Shown: positions 12,616-23,474 of the stretch, in pieces
Position numbering within the stretch: the first letter of the stretch is position 1
Layout of the letters: each line of letters starts with the position of its first letter
Assembly (NCBI GenBank): GCA_019925105.1
Contig: JAHGAU010000001.1
Location: 434,001-498,000, forward strand
DNA length: 64,000 nt
DNA from: Niebla homalea
Lineage: Eukaryota > Ascomycota > Lecanoromycetes > Lecanorales > Ramalinaceae
Direction of reading: 5' to 3'
Made by a program: the position numbers and the translations under genes
The notes under the pieces: generated by a model
Told to the model about the DNA's origin: nothing
The model's database searches: none
The model's input: only the letters and a program-made list of their open reading frames with translations

Positions 12616-13093
12616 TGGGATTGGAAAGCTTGCCGCTGTATAATTCGCGTTTAGAACTCCGGTGAACAGTAATCAGTTAGAAGCATTTGTAATTGACGGG
12701 AAGATGATTGTAGGTGAAGACTGAAGTCATGAGGTGTTGTTTATATTTTAGGCAAAGCGGTAACGTGCATTTAAACCCCGGAACAGTTCTTTGTTCCGTC
12801 GTATTCGGACCATACCCATGGAACACCCTGGATTCCCAACAGGGTTGGTTTTCAATAACATTTTGGAGAGTGATGATATGGCTCTGCTTCATTACAGGTG
12901 ATCATCACAAGGGTACGTTTCGCGCTTTCTGGTTGTTAATTAATGACTTAAGGGGTACACTACTATCGTATGCATTTCCTGTATCGATTCAAACCTCTTC
13001 TAGGCCTACAATAGGAGTCTAAAATGTTCAAATGAAGAGAACAGAGTATGAATCGAAATAACAGTTGTACGTCTTTCAGTTGGGACGAGACGA
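12616..13093. other. Intergenic, P450 upstream region
   Basis: Promoter side of the P450 and 3' side of the membrane-protein gene. Nothing else recognised. Confidence 0.5.
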
Positions 13094-14539
13094 CTACGGC
13101 TTTTGCCGAGGCTCTTCATGCCTGTCGGACGACACAGAAAAGGCATCTGTTCTCTGGATATCCCTATCATCGCGTAGGCCTACCACGCTCCCATCCCTCT
13201 GCTGCGTCTCGGCTCCCGAGGTTGAAAAGCACTTGGTGCCATAGATAAGGGTGTTTTCCTGGCGCGGCTGCTTTCGCTGTTCACCCAACTCCAGATCCTC
13301 ATATCCTGAGCGGCTGGACTGGTCAGATTTACTGCGCGTCTTCGATGACTTGGTGAAGGTGCTGCGAGCACTGCTCATGAGACGGAGGAAGGAGTTGCTG
13401 ACGGAGCGCAAGACTTTGGGGAATTGCATCTTGCTAGTGGCGCGGAGTGGCGGTACGCAGCCCATGATGATCACGAGACATTCCTCAACCCTATGTCCGA
13501 AAAGACTTGTGAGCCGAATAGGAAATGGCGTACCATAAGAGAATCCCTTGATTGAATACTTACGCTGACCAAAGAATCGCATTGCTGGCATTGTCTGATG
13601 CGATGTCAGTAAGACAATGATTCTATCTTTGATGGCAACCCACATTCGCTATCCGCAGTGCTCGAGTTGGATTGGGACGTGATAGTCTTCATGATTGAGG
13701 CCGCCATGGTGCTAAGTGCTGTCAGCGATGCTTCATATAAAAACCAAAAGATGCGCTGCACCTACAAAAGACCCAGGCTCATCACCAAAGCCAGCCCAAA
13801 CTTTTTCTGCAATGACATGTTCAAGTCCCATATGATCCATATTGGAAGCGCGACGTAAGTCAGGTCGCTAAATGTAAATAACGCTTGTAAGAGGTCAGCA
13901 TGGAGGTTCTATTTGGGGCATATGTTTGTCAGGACTGACACTGAAGCAAGTAGGCAAAGTCCTGCTGAATCTTTGGACTCCAGCGAGTTGCTGGGGTGGT
14001 TGGGTTCCAAAGCCCTTGGACCGGCCTAACTTGAACCCAAACGATGATGATAGTGACGACACCTACAACTGATTGTAGCGACGTGAATCCGATCAAAAAG
14101 CGTTTGAACCATGTCTTTGTCCGAAAGATACGGATCAGAAGGATGGTAATGGAGAACCTGGCAACGATAGACACAAGGATAGATGGTGTAGTAGTGATCC
14201 AGTCCCATTTTAGGATGTTAACGAGTTGATCAAAGGTTAAATCCAGATCATGTTTGCCAAGACCCCATCTGTAGCCCTCTGTGATGCACGCTTGGGCAAT
14301 GATGAGCAGAATCTGTACAAGTGATGAGTTCGTATAAGCGACGAAGAGGTTAGAGAACGACTAACGCCTGCCAGGAGCATTACCCAATCATCGGCGCCAA
14401 GAGCGTCCAGCACCTGTGAGCGGACTTGAAATCGTAGTGCGATCAGAACCAGGGCGATTGCTGTCAAGATCCATGATACTGATAGGATAAGTGGCCCTTT
14501 GCCTGGATTTGAAGGATCAACCGGGGCTGGCATATCCAT
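13094..14539 (-). CDS. Rhodopsin-domain / PTH11-like integral membrane protein
   Basis: Six exons (14366-14539, 13940-14312, 13766-13883, 13644-13711, 13564-13594, 13094-13490) join to 386 residues. The multi-helix core shows the order typical of the fungal rhodopsin-like family. It has an N-terminal outside segment, TM1 (SVSWILTAIALVLIALRF), LGADDWVMLLAG, later TM segments around SILVSIVARFSITILLIRIFR and VGVVTIIIVWVQVRPVQGLW, a FTFSDLTYVALPIWIIW segment, and ILWSAVEECLVIIMGCVPPLR near the end. The cytoplasmic tail is about 110 residues, Ser/Arg-rich and likely phosphorylated. Exon 5 is only 31 bases. Members are often near metabolite clusters in plant-associated fungi and some act as G-protein-type surface receptors. 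Ligand and function are unknown here. Confidence 0.85.
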
Positions 14540-15818
14540 CTTGAGCGGTGATTACTTGAGAAAGCAAAACATGTGACGAGTAAGACTGAGATATTACCAT
14601 AGCATAAACTTGGGTAAAAGCGCATAAATGTGGGAAAGGTGGACAACATAACCAGTGAGATGGGATGGGAGACCGATAGAAAGCCGGACAACTAGGTGGA
14701 AGGTCAAAGCATCGATCAGATTCAAGACCCGGTCGCATTCTCGTGTACGGCACCTATTCGAAAGTGCAATGGAAAAGGGGGGAGACGCAAAGGATGTGGA
14801 CACAATGGCTGACGTGAGATTATGTGCATGTGCTGCAGGTTGCAGCTGCCTAAATAAGGTATTTAGGCATAAATTGGATGTTGGAGGAGGTCTAGCCCCC
14901 CTATTCTGCTTAAAAGTACAGGCTCCGCTATGACGCCATTAGCCGGTAGAATATCGAGCAATGAGCCTGCCTCTTCAGCTCCTCCACCTCCCGGCGTCAT
15001 CCGGCCCCTTGGGTGCAAAGTCCGCTTTCGCCTACTTTCGGTGAGTGGAAGCTGACATGCATGGCCATCCATGATTGTGGTCCAGCTCCACCAATCAAAT
15101 TTTCATGGTGACATGCATCATAGCGTCACCAGTTCCGAGTGATGTGGATTACGTTGCTGGTGGATCCTGATTGCTTGGTATCTGCTAATGCAAATCGCGA
15201 ATCATTATTCGAGATATCCAACATGCATCAGGGGTCGTACATCTGACACGAAGGAAGTACTGCAGGTAATACTACCCTACAGTTCAAAACATATAGCAAT
15301 GACGCACCTCTTCCTCTGGATTCTCGAGCTGGCAACGAGAAGACGTCAGTGATCAAGGTTCATCATTATTATGTCGGGCAATGATGAAGTTGATGACGAG
15401 TCTTGTCAGTCAAGCGTGCTGCTCAGCCCAATCTGTGCGCGAGACGGCTATGCAATGGGCAAAGCTAAAATCTATTTGATTTACCTCGTGATAGTGAAGG
15501 CGACTCCCCAGGAGCGAAAATAATTGCAACGTGGGCAACCACACGATACCTGTAAAATGATAAGTGTTTGACAAATGAGAAGGGTTTTCCTTTAAAAGTT
15601 ACTCAGAATATCTTAGTGAGTTATGAGAATATAGTGATGATTGGGAGTTACTTGATCTTAGCGCGCACTTGTTGCAACTATTTTTCCTTCTGGGGAGGTT
15701 ACTCCTGAGGAGGGCGAGATTGCTCTCGGCCTGGAAAATGCCTCTTGGTCCATGCTTGATGTCCATTGTCAATTCTGTGCACGTCATATTTCTAGTGCTT
15801 TCTTCATAGCTTGATCTT
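14540..15818. other. Intergenic between membrane-protein and NRPS-like genes (divergent promoters)
   Basis: About 1.28 kb of shared upstream DNA for two divergent genes. It includes the dispersed repeat at 15648-15712 described separately. No further gene seen. Confidence 0.5.
15648..15712. repeat. Dispersed repeat copy A (matches 50961-51026)
   Basis: About 65 bases share a clear colinear match with 50961-51026. Common blocks are CTTGATCTTAGC, TTGCAA-TATTTTT and CTGGGGAG, with point differences in between. Probably a remnant of a transposable element; the family is not recognised. Confidence 0.6.
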
Positions 15819-18650
15819 ATGCACGAGAAACGTACGTATGTACACAACGCGGTAAGAATGCGTTCCAACAGCCTTCAAGCACTGCTGGAAGCCGCTGCCA
15901 GATCCAGTCCATCTCAGGGCCTCTTGATCTCTGCACATCGCTACACCAACTCATTCACAAAGATTAGCTACATTGAACTACTGAACCAGGCTCGGAAGTA
16001 CAGCCGTGTGTTGCAATGCATCGAAGGATTCCAATTAGCGAAGCCCATCCTCCTTCATCTCCAGGACCATTCGGATACATTTATCTGGTTCTGGGCAGCC
16101 CTGTTTGCTAATACCATACCCGTCCTCACTCCACCATTCAGCGACATTCCAGAGCAACGACAGAGGCACATTGGAGGATTGGCGGATCTGCTCGAAAACC
16201 CCATCTGCATCACCTCAAAGCAATTGCTTCCTCTATTCGATGGTCATGACAAGCTCAACATTCAAACAATCGAGTCACTGTCGTCGAGCGGCAAAGATGC
16301 CTCTGTAGTGCCCATTGCTCGGCTTGAGGGCCGCAAAAACGATGATCTTGCCATCCTTATGCTAACGTCTGGGAGCACTGGAGTCCCCAAGGCTGTACGC
16401 CTGAGCCATAATCAAATATGCTCGGCTGTCGCTGCAAAGGCCTCCTTTCGAGATGTACCAGAAGGCAAACCATTCCTCAATTGGATTGGCCTGGATCATG
16501 TGGCAAGTATCACGGAGATACATCTTACAGCTATGTATCTCGGGGTGGACCAAGTTCATCTCTATGCTTCGGATATCATTGCTCAACCTTTACGATTCCT
16601 AGCCCTTTTGAGTGAGTATCATGTTGCGCGAACTTTTGCACCGAATTTCTTCTTTGCCAAGCTCGTCGCTGCGATACAATCAGACCAAGGGCCAGCATGC
16701 TTGCAAGATTTGGACCTGAGTCAATTAGCATGGCTAGGCTCCGGAGGTGAAGCTAACGACGTAGGGCTATGCGCTACTCTTTCAAAGCAGCTAGGGGAAT
16801 GCGGCGCGCCTTCAAACGTGATCGTTCCAGGATTTGGCATGACAGAGACGTGCGCAGGGTCAATATACAATCTTGGGTGTCCGGAGTATGATGTCCGAAA
16901 TGACAAAGCGTTTACTTCCCTTGGTAAATGTATCTCTGGTGTGGAGATGCGAGTCACTATCACATCCACTGATCAAAGCGCAACACGAGCAGAGAAGAAC
17001 CAAGCAGGTAGCCTTGAGATGCGCGGCGCACCAATATTCGATGGCTACTACAGGAATCCTGAGGCCACGGCCGAGGCATTTACATCCGATGGATGGTTCA
17101 AAACCGGCGATCAGGCATTCATCGACTCAGAAGGCAATCTCAGCATGATCGGACGATCTAAAGAGACTTTGAATGTGAACGGCGTCAAACATGCCTTGCA
17201 GGACATAGAGCATCTCCTCGAGCAGGCTCTGACCTCACGTACAACTCGTGTGGTCTGCTTTCCTCATCGATCACCAGGATCATACACAGAACAACCGTAT
17301 ATCATGTATGCTTCTCCGACAGGTCTAGTGAGTGAGCACCAGCTTGTCGAGATCAACGATACCATTGTAAAACTAGTTATGCTTCACATCAGAGTCAGAC
17401 CGACGATACTTGGGCTGGAGGACGAGTCTCTACTACCGAGGACAACGCTTGGAAAGGTCTCCAGAGCCAGATTGCGGACAATGGTTGAGGCAGGCCACTT
17501 CGCAGATCAAAGCAAAACCCAGAACGCGATCATACAGAAATTCAGGCGAAAGACCGTACCGTCTGAAGCCAACGAAGCAGAGCGTCTTTTACTTGAAGAT
17601 TTCACTCTCACCTTGGGACTCGATCCTTCAACCTGGGGGCTCGAAACACCGATATTCGAAATGGGGGTAACGTCCATCGATCTCATCAGATTGAAACAGC
17701 GCATTGCAAACCGCCTCGGTGTTGACATCCCAATCACAACGCTCCTCCTCAACCCAACGACACGCTCAATGGCTTATGCTCTGAATGACTTAAGCACCTC
17801 CAAAATATACGACGCTGTTGTCCCACTCCGCCGCGAAGGCAGCAAGACCCCTCTCTGGCTTGTGCATCCTGGCACAGGCGAGATCCTTGTCTTCCTCGGC
17901 CTCTGTCAACACATCGAAGATCGACCCATCTACGCCTTGAGAGCTCGTGGTTTCGACGGTCACGACCCGTACTTTACTAGTATCGACGAAGCTGTCACTG
18001 CATATCACTTCGCCATTAGAAAGACACAGCCTAAAGGACCATATGCCATCGCAGGCTACTCATTTGGTACAATGCTCGCCTTCGAACTTGCAAAACGTCT
18101 TGAGCGGGGTAACAAGGAGGCAGTCCGATTCTTAGGCTCATTCAACCTGCCCCCGCATATCAAATGGCGGATGCAGCAGCTGGATTGGACTGCTTGCCTG
18201 CTACATTTGTGCTATTTCCTAGATTTGATGAGCGAATCGCATTCCAATACTATGGAGGCCGAACTTCGTCAAGGGGATATAGTGCGAGAGGCTGCAATAT
18301 CCACAGTGCTGTCAAGCGTCAGCAAAACGCGAATGGCCGATTTATCTCTCACTCCCGAAGCGCTCGCAGATTGGGCAGATCTGACGCACAGCATGCAGAG
18401 CATGGCGATTGACTACGAGCCTAGTGGAGCAGTTGAGCGGATGGATGTGTTCTATGCAAGTCCATTGAGTGTAGCAGCGCGATCGAAGGAGGAGTGGCTG
18501 AATGTGCATTTGAGCAAGTGGAAAAACTTTGCTAGCACGGACCCTGTATTCCATGAGGTTGGAGGGGCGCATTATACAATGCTGAGTCCTGAGCATGTCG
18601 AGGGGTTTGCGAAGACATTGAAAATGGCCCTAGAGGCTAGGAATGTCTAA
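15819..18650 (+). CDS. NRPS-like synthetase, A-T-TE (aryl quinone/furanone type)
   Basis: Single exon, 943 residues, no condensation domain. The adenylation domain covers about 20-555: core LTSGSTGVPK at 182-191, GFGMTETCAG at 338-347, TGDQ at 429-432, GRSKETLNVNGVK at 445-457, and the catalytic Lys of the TTLGK motif near 546. The carrier domain has EMGVTSIDLI with the phosphopantetheine Ser at 619. The thioesterase covers about 675-940, with GYSFG (Ser748) and GGAHYTM (His918). Enzymes with this layout and length (TdiA, MicA, AtrA, PgnA, BtyA types) activate arylpyruvates and dimerise them to benzoquinones, furanones or dioxolanones. The exact product is not predictable by eye. An internal ATG at codon 14 is an alternative start. 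It is the core gene of the 10.8-23.5 kb cluster. Confidence 0.92.
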   Translation: MHEKRTYVHNAVRMRSNSLQALLEAAARSSPSQGLLISAHRYTNSFTKISYIELLNQARKYSRVLQCIEGFQLAKPILLHLQDHSDTFIWFWAALFANTIPVLTPPFSDIPEQRQRHIGGLADLLENPICITSKQLLPLFDGHDKLNIQTIESLSSSGKDASVVPIARLEGRKNDDLAILMLTSGSTGVPKAVRLSHNQICSAVAAKASFRDVPEGKPFLNWIGLDHVASITEIHLTAMYLGVDQVHLYASDIIAQPLRFLALLSEYHVARTFAPNFFFAKLVAAIQSDQGPACLQDLDLSQLAWLGSGGEANDVGLCATLSKQLGECGAPSNVIVPGFGMTETCAGSIYNLGCPEYDVRNDKAFTSLGKCISGVEMRVTITSTDQSATRAEKNQAGSLEMRGAPIFDGYYRNPEATAEAFTSDGWFKTGDQAFIDSEGNLSMIGRSKETLNVNGVKHALQDIEHLLEQALTSRTTRVVCFPHRSPGSYTEQPYIMYASPTGLVSEHQLVEINDTIVKLVMLHIRVRPTILGLEDESLLPRTTLGKVSRARLRTMVEAGHFADQSKTQNAIIQKFRRKTVPSEANEAERLLLEDFTLTLGLDPSTWGLETPIFEMGVTSIDLIRLKQRIANRLGVDIPITTLLLNPTTRSMAYALNDLSTSKIYDAVVPLRREGSKTPLWLVHPGTGEILVFLGLCQHIEDRPIYALRARGFDGHDPYFTSIDEAVTAYHFAIRKTQPKGPYAIAGYSFGTMLAFELAKRLERGNKEAVRFLGSFNLPPHIKWRMQQLDWTACLLHLCYFLDLMSESHSNTMEAELRQGDIVREAAISTVLSSVSKTRMADLSLTPEALADWADLTHSMQSMAIDYEPSGAVERMDVFYASPLSVAARSKEEWLNVHLSKWKNFASTDPVFHEVGGAHYTMLSPEHVEGFAKTLKMALEARNV

Positions 18651-19007
18651 GGTAATGCACCAAACGTAAGTTTGCGTTCCCCTTTGCATGGCTTCTTTGG
18701 TTTAATCATACGTAGGACCACCGTGCTCCACAAAAATTGCAGAGAGCTTATTGAGATCACAGCATTTGGTTCCTTCACTCAGATGTAGCATAAGAACACA
18801 GAGAACTCGCACATAATCAGGAATTCACAGATTCCGTTGCGCAACGCAGATGCCATTTCCGAAAAAGCATCCTGCTACTGTTACAATTCCCCAACCCAGG
18901 GCAAAATTGACAAACATCTTCCCATCCTAACCGTTAACGTCGGTAATACTGATGGGACACAAGAGCACAATGTCCCCGCTGCAAAGAGCTAGGATATACC
19001 CTAGGCT
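18651..19007. other. Intergenic between convergent NRPS-like and P450 genes
   Basis: Convergent 3' ends. No feature beyond likely terminators. Confidence 0.5.
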
Positions 19008-20728
19008 CTATCCTTGTCTCCTTCGAATGCTGATCGTGGCCAACTCAGGCGGCATCAAAACATTCAAAATAGGTCGACTCTGCGGTCTCTCTTTGATACT
19101 TTGGATGTCGTAGTTTTGCATAACTTGCGCCATCGCCAGCGTCAGCATCTGTGTGGCGAGAAATCTCCCCGGACAAGCATGCCTGCCGTAACCGAAGGTG
19201 AGGAAGCGGTCGTTGATGGTAGTACAGGACTCGTGCTGGCCAGTATTAGCCGTACAATCCGATACTTTCTCAGAAATCTGCCGTTGCATATGATTTCCGG
19301 TAAAGCGGAAGGCACTGAATTGATAGGGATTGTTATAGAGATTTGGATCATGATGAATCGCTTGCGTTGGGACGCCAATCCGCGTTCCCCAAGGCATGAC
19401 CGTGTTATGGTCAATCTGGAGGCCGTCCTTTGCTGAGATCTAGACAAGCTGGTCAGCAGAGCTCACGAGGCCTGAAGAGAATTTGATTCACCACTCGCAT
19501 GAGCGAGACGACAGTAAAGCCAGAGATCCTCAACGATTCTTTGAGGCAAGAGTCGATTCGAGGCAAACTCGCCACACCGTCTTTGGTGGCGACATTCTTA
19601 CATTCCTCTCTCATTTCTTTGACAAAATCCTCGCTACACTCACTGCTGTACAAATCGAGTATACAATTCGTTAAGGCATAGGAAACGCCATGGATTGACG
19701 ACATCATGAGAATCAGCAGGCTTTGCGTCACGTGGGCTGCATCGGTGCGCTCCGGGTCTGTCCCAATTGATTCTTCGATCAAGTGCTGCAGGATGTCATC
19801 CTAGGATGAAGCTCAGCATTAGCAAGATAGCAGAAGAGAACAGAGACGTGTAACGGACCGGCAAGGTTTCTTTCGCCCGAGTCTGCGCCAATCTCTTCTC
19901 GATAAAAGGTATCAAGATACGCTGACAGGCAGCCAGGCGTCGTTTGGCTGGAAATGCCAGCAAAGGACCAAACAGCAGTCGCAATGGTCGAGGCAATGCT
20001 GTTATGAGGGCTGCGCTACCGAATACAGCGGTGGAGTACTGGCGAGTCTCTTCTAGAAGCTTTTCATCACGACACAACGGTAGCCCGAAGTACAGTCGGC
20101 TCAATGCACGAGATGTAATTTGAGAGCAGCTGTCATAGACTGTGACACCTGTCCACTTGTCTGTGGCATTCCAATATCTTCCAAAGCCAGTGGCCAGTTC
20201 TTCCGCAAGAGCACCGGTGAATCGTCCCACATCCTTTGTAAGGTGTTTCCTAACGACCTTGAAGGCACAATCGATTGCACTTCGATACACCTCTTCAGTA
20301 CCTATGGTATACTCCGGCTGCCACGTTTCGAGCTGTGTCTCCAATGCAGCAACCTGGTTGGGCGGCTTGCTCAGAATGTGTAGCTGGGATGATGGGATAA
20401 TAGCGACCGAGCCAGTACCCAGGGTGCAAATGGAGAAGAGATTTCCATACTTCGAATACTGGAGACTAGTTGTTAGTCTTCCCCTACTTCCAAACCAGAG
20501 CCATGGCACACACACCCTGCTGTAACCTTTAGACACAGCATCTCCTATTCCAGTAATCAGTTGAAGCAACGTTCTCAGCGTTGGGAAATAGCTGTCTCGT
20601 AGGGCAATAAATGGAAGCCTTTGTATGAATGCTTCAGCTGCATGATCGCTTTGTGTTCGACCACGTGAGAAAGCTACAACGACAACTGATACTACTAATG
20701 CTTCCGATAAAAGAGAAAGCCAAGTCAT
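19008..20728 (-). CDS. Cytochrome P450 with FGYGRHACPGRF haem loop
   Basis: Monooxygenase of 517 residues from four exons (20516-20728, 19859-20458, 19492-19800, 19008-19439). The haem-binding motif is FLTFGYGRHACPGRFLA. ESLRIS carries ExxR and an AFRF segment takes the PERF place. The N-terminus is hydrophobic (LLSEALVVSVVVVAF). The haem loop resembles the fungal group that includes kaurene-oxidase-like and indole-diterpene P450s. The first intron (20459-20515) is 57 bases with no stop and is a multiple of three. A CTAAC branch site and the better fit of YSR-YSKYG to the family indicate that it is removed. Convergent with the NRPS-like gene, so a tailoring role on its product is likely but inferred. 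Confidence 0.9.
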
Positions 20729-21801
20729 GATTTTTGAGTGACCTTACAATATGCTGTCAAGCTAACGCAGGACAAAGGGGATTTATTATCAAGATGGAAG
20801 ATTTGATAGGAGCAGCACTGAGGGTCCCTGCCCTCAGTCATAGGCGCGCCCAGGGGGGCTTTCCAGTCCCACGAATCTACTCGCAACATCTTGACCTGAT
20901 CAGCCCAATTACGTAGGACCAGGTACGGCTGAAATTGTTTCCACACCATCGAAAAATCGCGTCAGCACGAGTCTGATGCTGACAGGGGGTCATCGTACTA
21001 TTTGCGATTTATTGATCGGGCTATCCCTGCACTTGTGGGCTGCGCCATCTGAAGCACTCGCCAATAAGGGCAAAAGAAGGGTATGCTCGGCATTTTCAGA
21101 AATCCCAGGTCCTCACAAGTAGCGCCATGTTGGTGAGGAGGCGGCACTGTCAGCACCCGCATGACTGCTGGATTAGTATTGTCAGCCCATTGGCTGGAAA
21201 AACCTCCAGCTTACAGACCTCACGCCGCGACGATCGGTCCCGCACTTTCGGGAAAAGGAGAATCCCGGGCCACCAAGACACTCACGATTGATGATGGCAG
21301 AACGAAACATGGATTTCCTAGATATTGCGTGGTTGCGGCACGGCACGCTCATCCGCGACTTTTCGTTGCAGTGATACAGTCTAGGCCTACGGATACGAAC
21401 GGGTTGCCAAAGAGAGTATAACTAGTAGAGTCTTTCTGCATATTTTCACTATAACGAAAATCTCTGATTCGAGAGCAGCTCCCCTATCCCTTGCTGACTG
21501 ATGACTCATAATCACATCATGGCTATGCAATGTCATCAGAGTCCTTGAACAACCTCAGCCACTCCCACTTGTCCACATGCAGCTCCCTCGTCATCCACCT
21601 GAGGATAGATTCTCAACACGAAGTCGGACAACGGAGCTGGTCACAAGAAGGACATCCTTCGATGAGAAGCTAGTCCGATAGAGAGCTGCGGTCTCCAAGG
21701 GCCCATTGAAGTCTTCTTCTGCATTGCTGGCTTAATTTCTCGATAGTTGAACGTCTTCTTGACGTAGGGATAGCGGACACGATAATACCTAGATTAAGAA
21801 A
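20729..21801. other. Intergenic, divergent promoters of P450 and O-methyltransferase
   Basis: About 1.07 kb with no recognised gene. It probably holds both promoters. Confidence 0.5.
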
Positions 21802-23474
21802 ATGTCACCAGTTCAGCTCAACCAAGAGCCTCCCGCATGCCTCGAGACCAAGGCATCACTCCGAACAGACGACCTCGCAAGACAGGTCAAGGACCTGGCA
21901 GCCAAGTCAGACGATGCAGGCCGTCAAGAGCTTGTAGTCATGCTGCGGGATCTGGTAGGCTCCATCGAACGTCCAAATGAGACCCTACAACGTATTGGAT
22001 ATCTGGTACGCAGTGATTCAACCAGTCCAGGATACTTCTTGCTTGCACCACCAAGAATCACAAACTGATCGTGCCGTGGCTTTTAGCACCTTCAAACAGC
22101 CGCTGTACGTATTGGCTTCGACCTCAGGCTTTTTGAAACGATGACGAAGGACGAGGACCCAGTAAGCGTAGAGCAAATTGTGAAAACAGTTGGGGCAGAC
22201 CCTCATTTCATAGGTACCACCGCTTTACCTCCAGCGAATTAGTACTTGTACGCTCACGTATTGCACGAGAACAGGTCGTCTCATGACCTACCTCAGCTCT
22301 ATCGGTGTCGTCAAAGAAGCAGGCGTAGACCTCTACGCTGCCAACAATGTAACGAGAAATTTGGCCCTAGAGATGACAGAAGCGGGTATATGCCACTGGT
22401 CAGTCACCTTGAACTCATCGGCGTGTTACCCTGATAGAAAACCGTACTGACCAGAGCATCAGTTTCGAAACCATCGGGCCACAATACCAGGACCTCCCCC
22501 GCTTCATGCGCGAAACGAGCTATCAAAACCCCACCGACCACATGCACACCGTCTTCCAAACCAGCTGGCGATCCAACCTGCACCAATTCGCCTGGTTCAA
22601 GGACCACCCGGACAACCTCAAGTACTTCAACAATTACATGGCACTGCGCCGCACCGCCGACGTATCGTGGCTGTCCGTCTACCCGGTCGAAGAAGAGACC
22701 AAAGACTGGGATCCAGAGAAGCCGGTATATGTGAACATGGGCGGCGGAATCGGCCATCAGTGCCGGCAATTCAAGGAGCGATACCCGAATGTGCCGGGAA
22801 AGGTGATTCTGCAGGACCTCGAGCATTCAATTGGGAGCGCGTTGGAGACGGAGGGGGTGGAAAATATGATTCATAATTTCTTCGACCCGCAACCTGTCAA
22901 AGGTAGGATCAATCCTGCTCTCGGCCCTCGCCTTCTCCTGCCCTTCCTTTACTTTCGCGGGTCTTGTCTCTCCCCGTCTCTCTCTAATTCGCTCCCCCTT
23001 TCCCTCCGAACCCCCCCAACCTCCCCCCCTCCTTTCCTCCTCACCTGTAAGCTGCCTTCCCAACTGATACCAACCCTCAGGCGCCAAGTTCTACTTCACC
23101 CGCGGCGTGCTGCACAACCACCCCGACGCCCGCGCCCGTACCATCCTCTCGCACATTAAAGCCGCGATGAGCCCAGAATCAATCATCCTTCTCGACGAGT
23201 GGGTCTTGCCACTTCAGGGAGTGAGTTCCTACGCCGCGGGCATGGATCTGACGCTCATGGCGGCCATGGCTGGGGTGGAGCGCAACGAGCGGCAATGGAG
23301 GGAGTTGCTGGATAGTGTTGGGCTGAGGCTGGAGAGGGTCATGGTGTATAATGCTGTGAGTATACGTTTTGCGATTCGATATGGGTTTGATGCCATTTCA
23401 CAGCAGAAGTGATACTGACCGTGATTTCCGGTTAGGTGAGCTATGAGAGCGTCATGGATGTGAGGGTGAAATGA
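21802..23474 (+). CDS. SAM-dependent O-methyltransferase (COMT-like)
   Basis: Six exons (21802-22005, 22087-22213, 22275-22398, 22463-22902, 23081-23355, 23436-23474) join to 402 residues. The N-terminal winged-helix/dimerisation part includes HLQTAAVRIGFDLRLFETM. The SAM-binding motif is YVNMGGGIGHQCRQF, followed by GKVILQDLEHSI, and FYFTRGVLHNHPDA is the region that carries the catalytic-type His in this family. ESIILLDEWVLP and MDLTLMAAMAGVER complete the fold. Intron 4 is long for this window (178 bases) and strongly pyrimidine-rich. Fungal relatives methylate phenolic or aromatic hydroxyls of metabolites, which fits an aryl product of the neighbouring NRPS-like enzyme. The substrate is inferred only from context. 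Confidence 0.9.
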
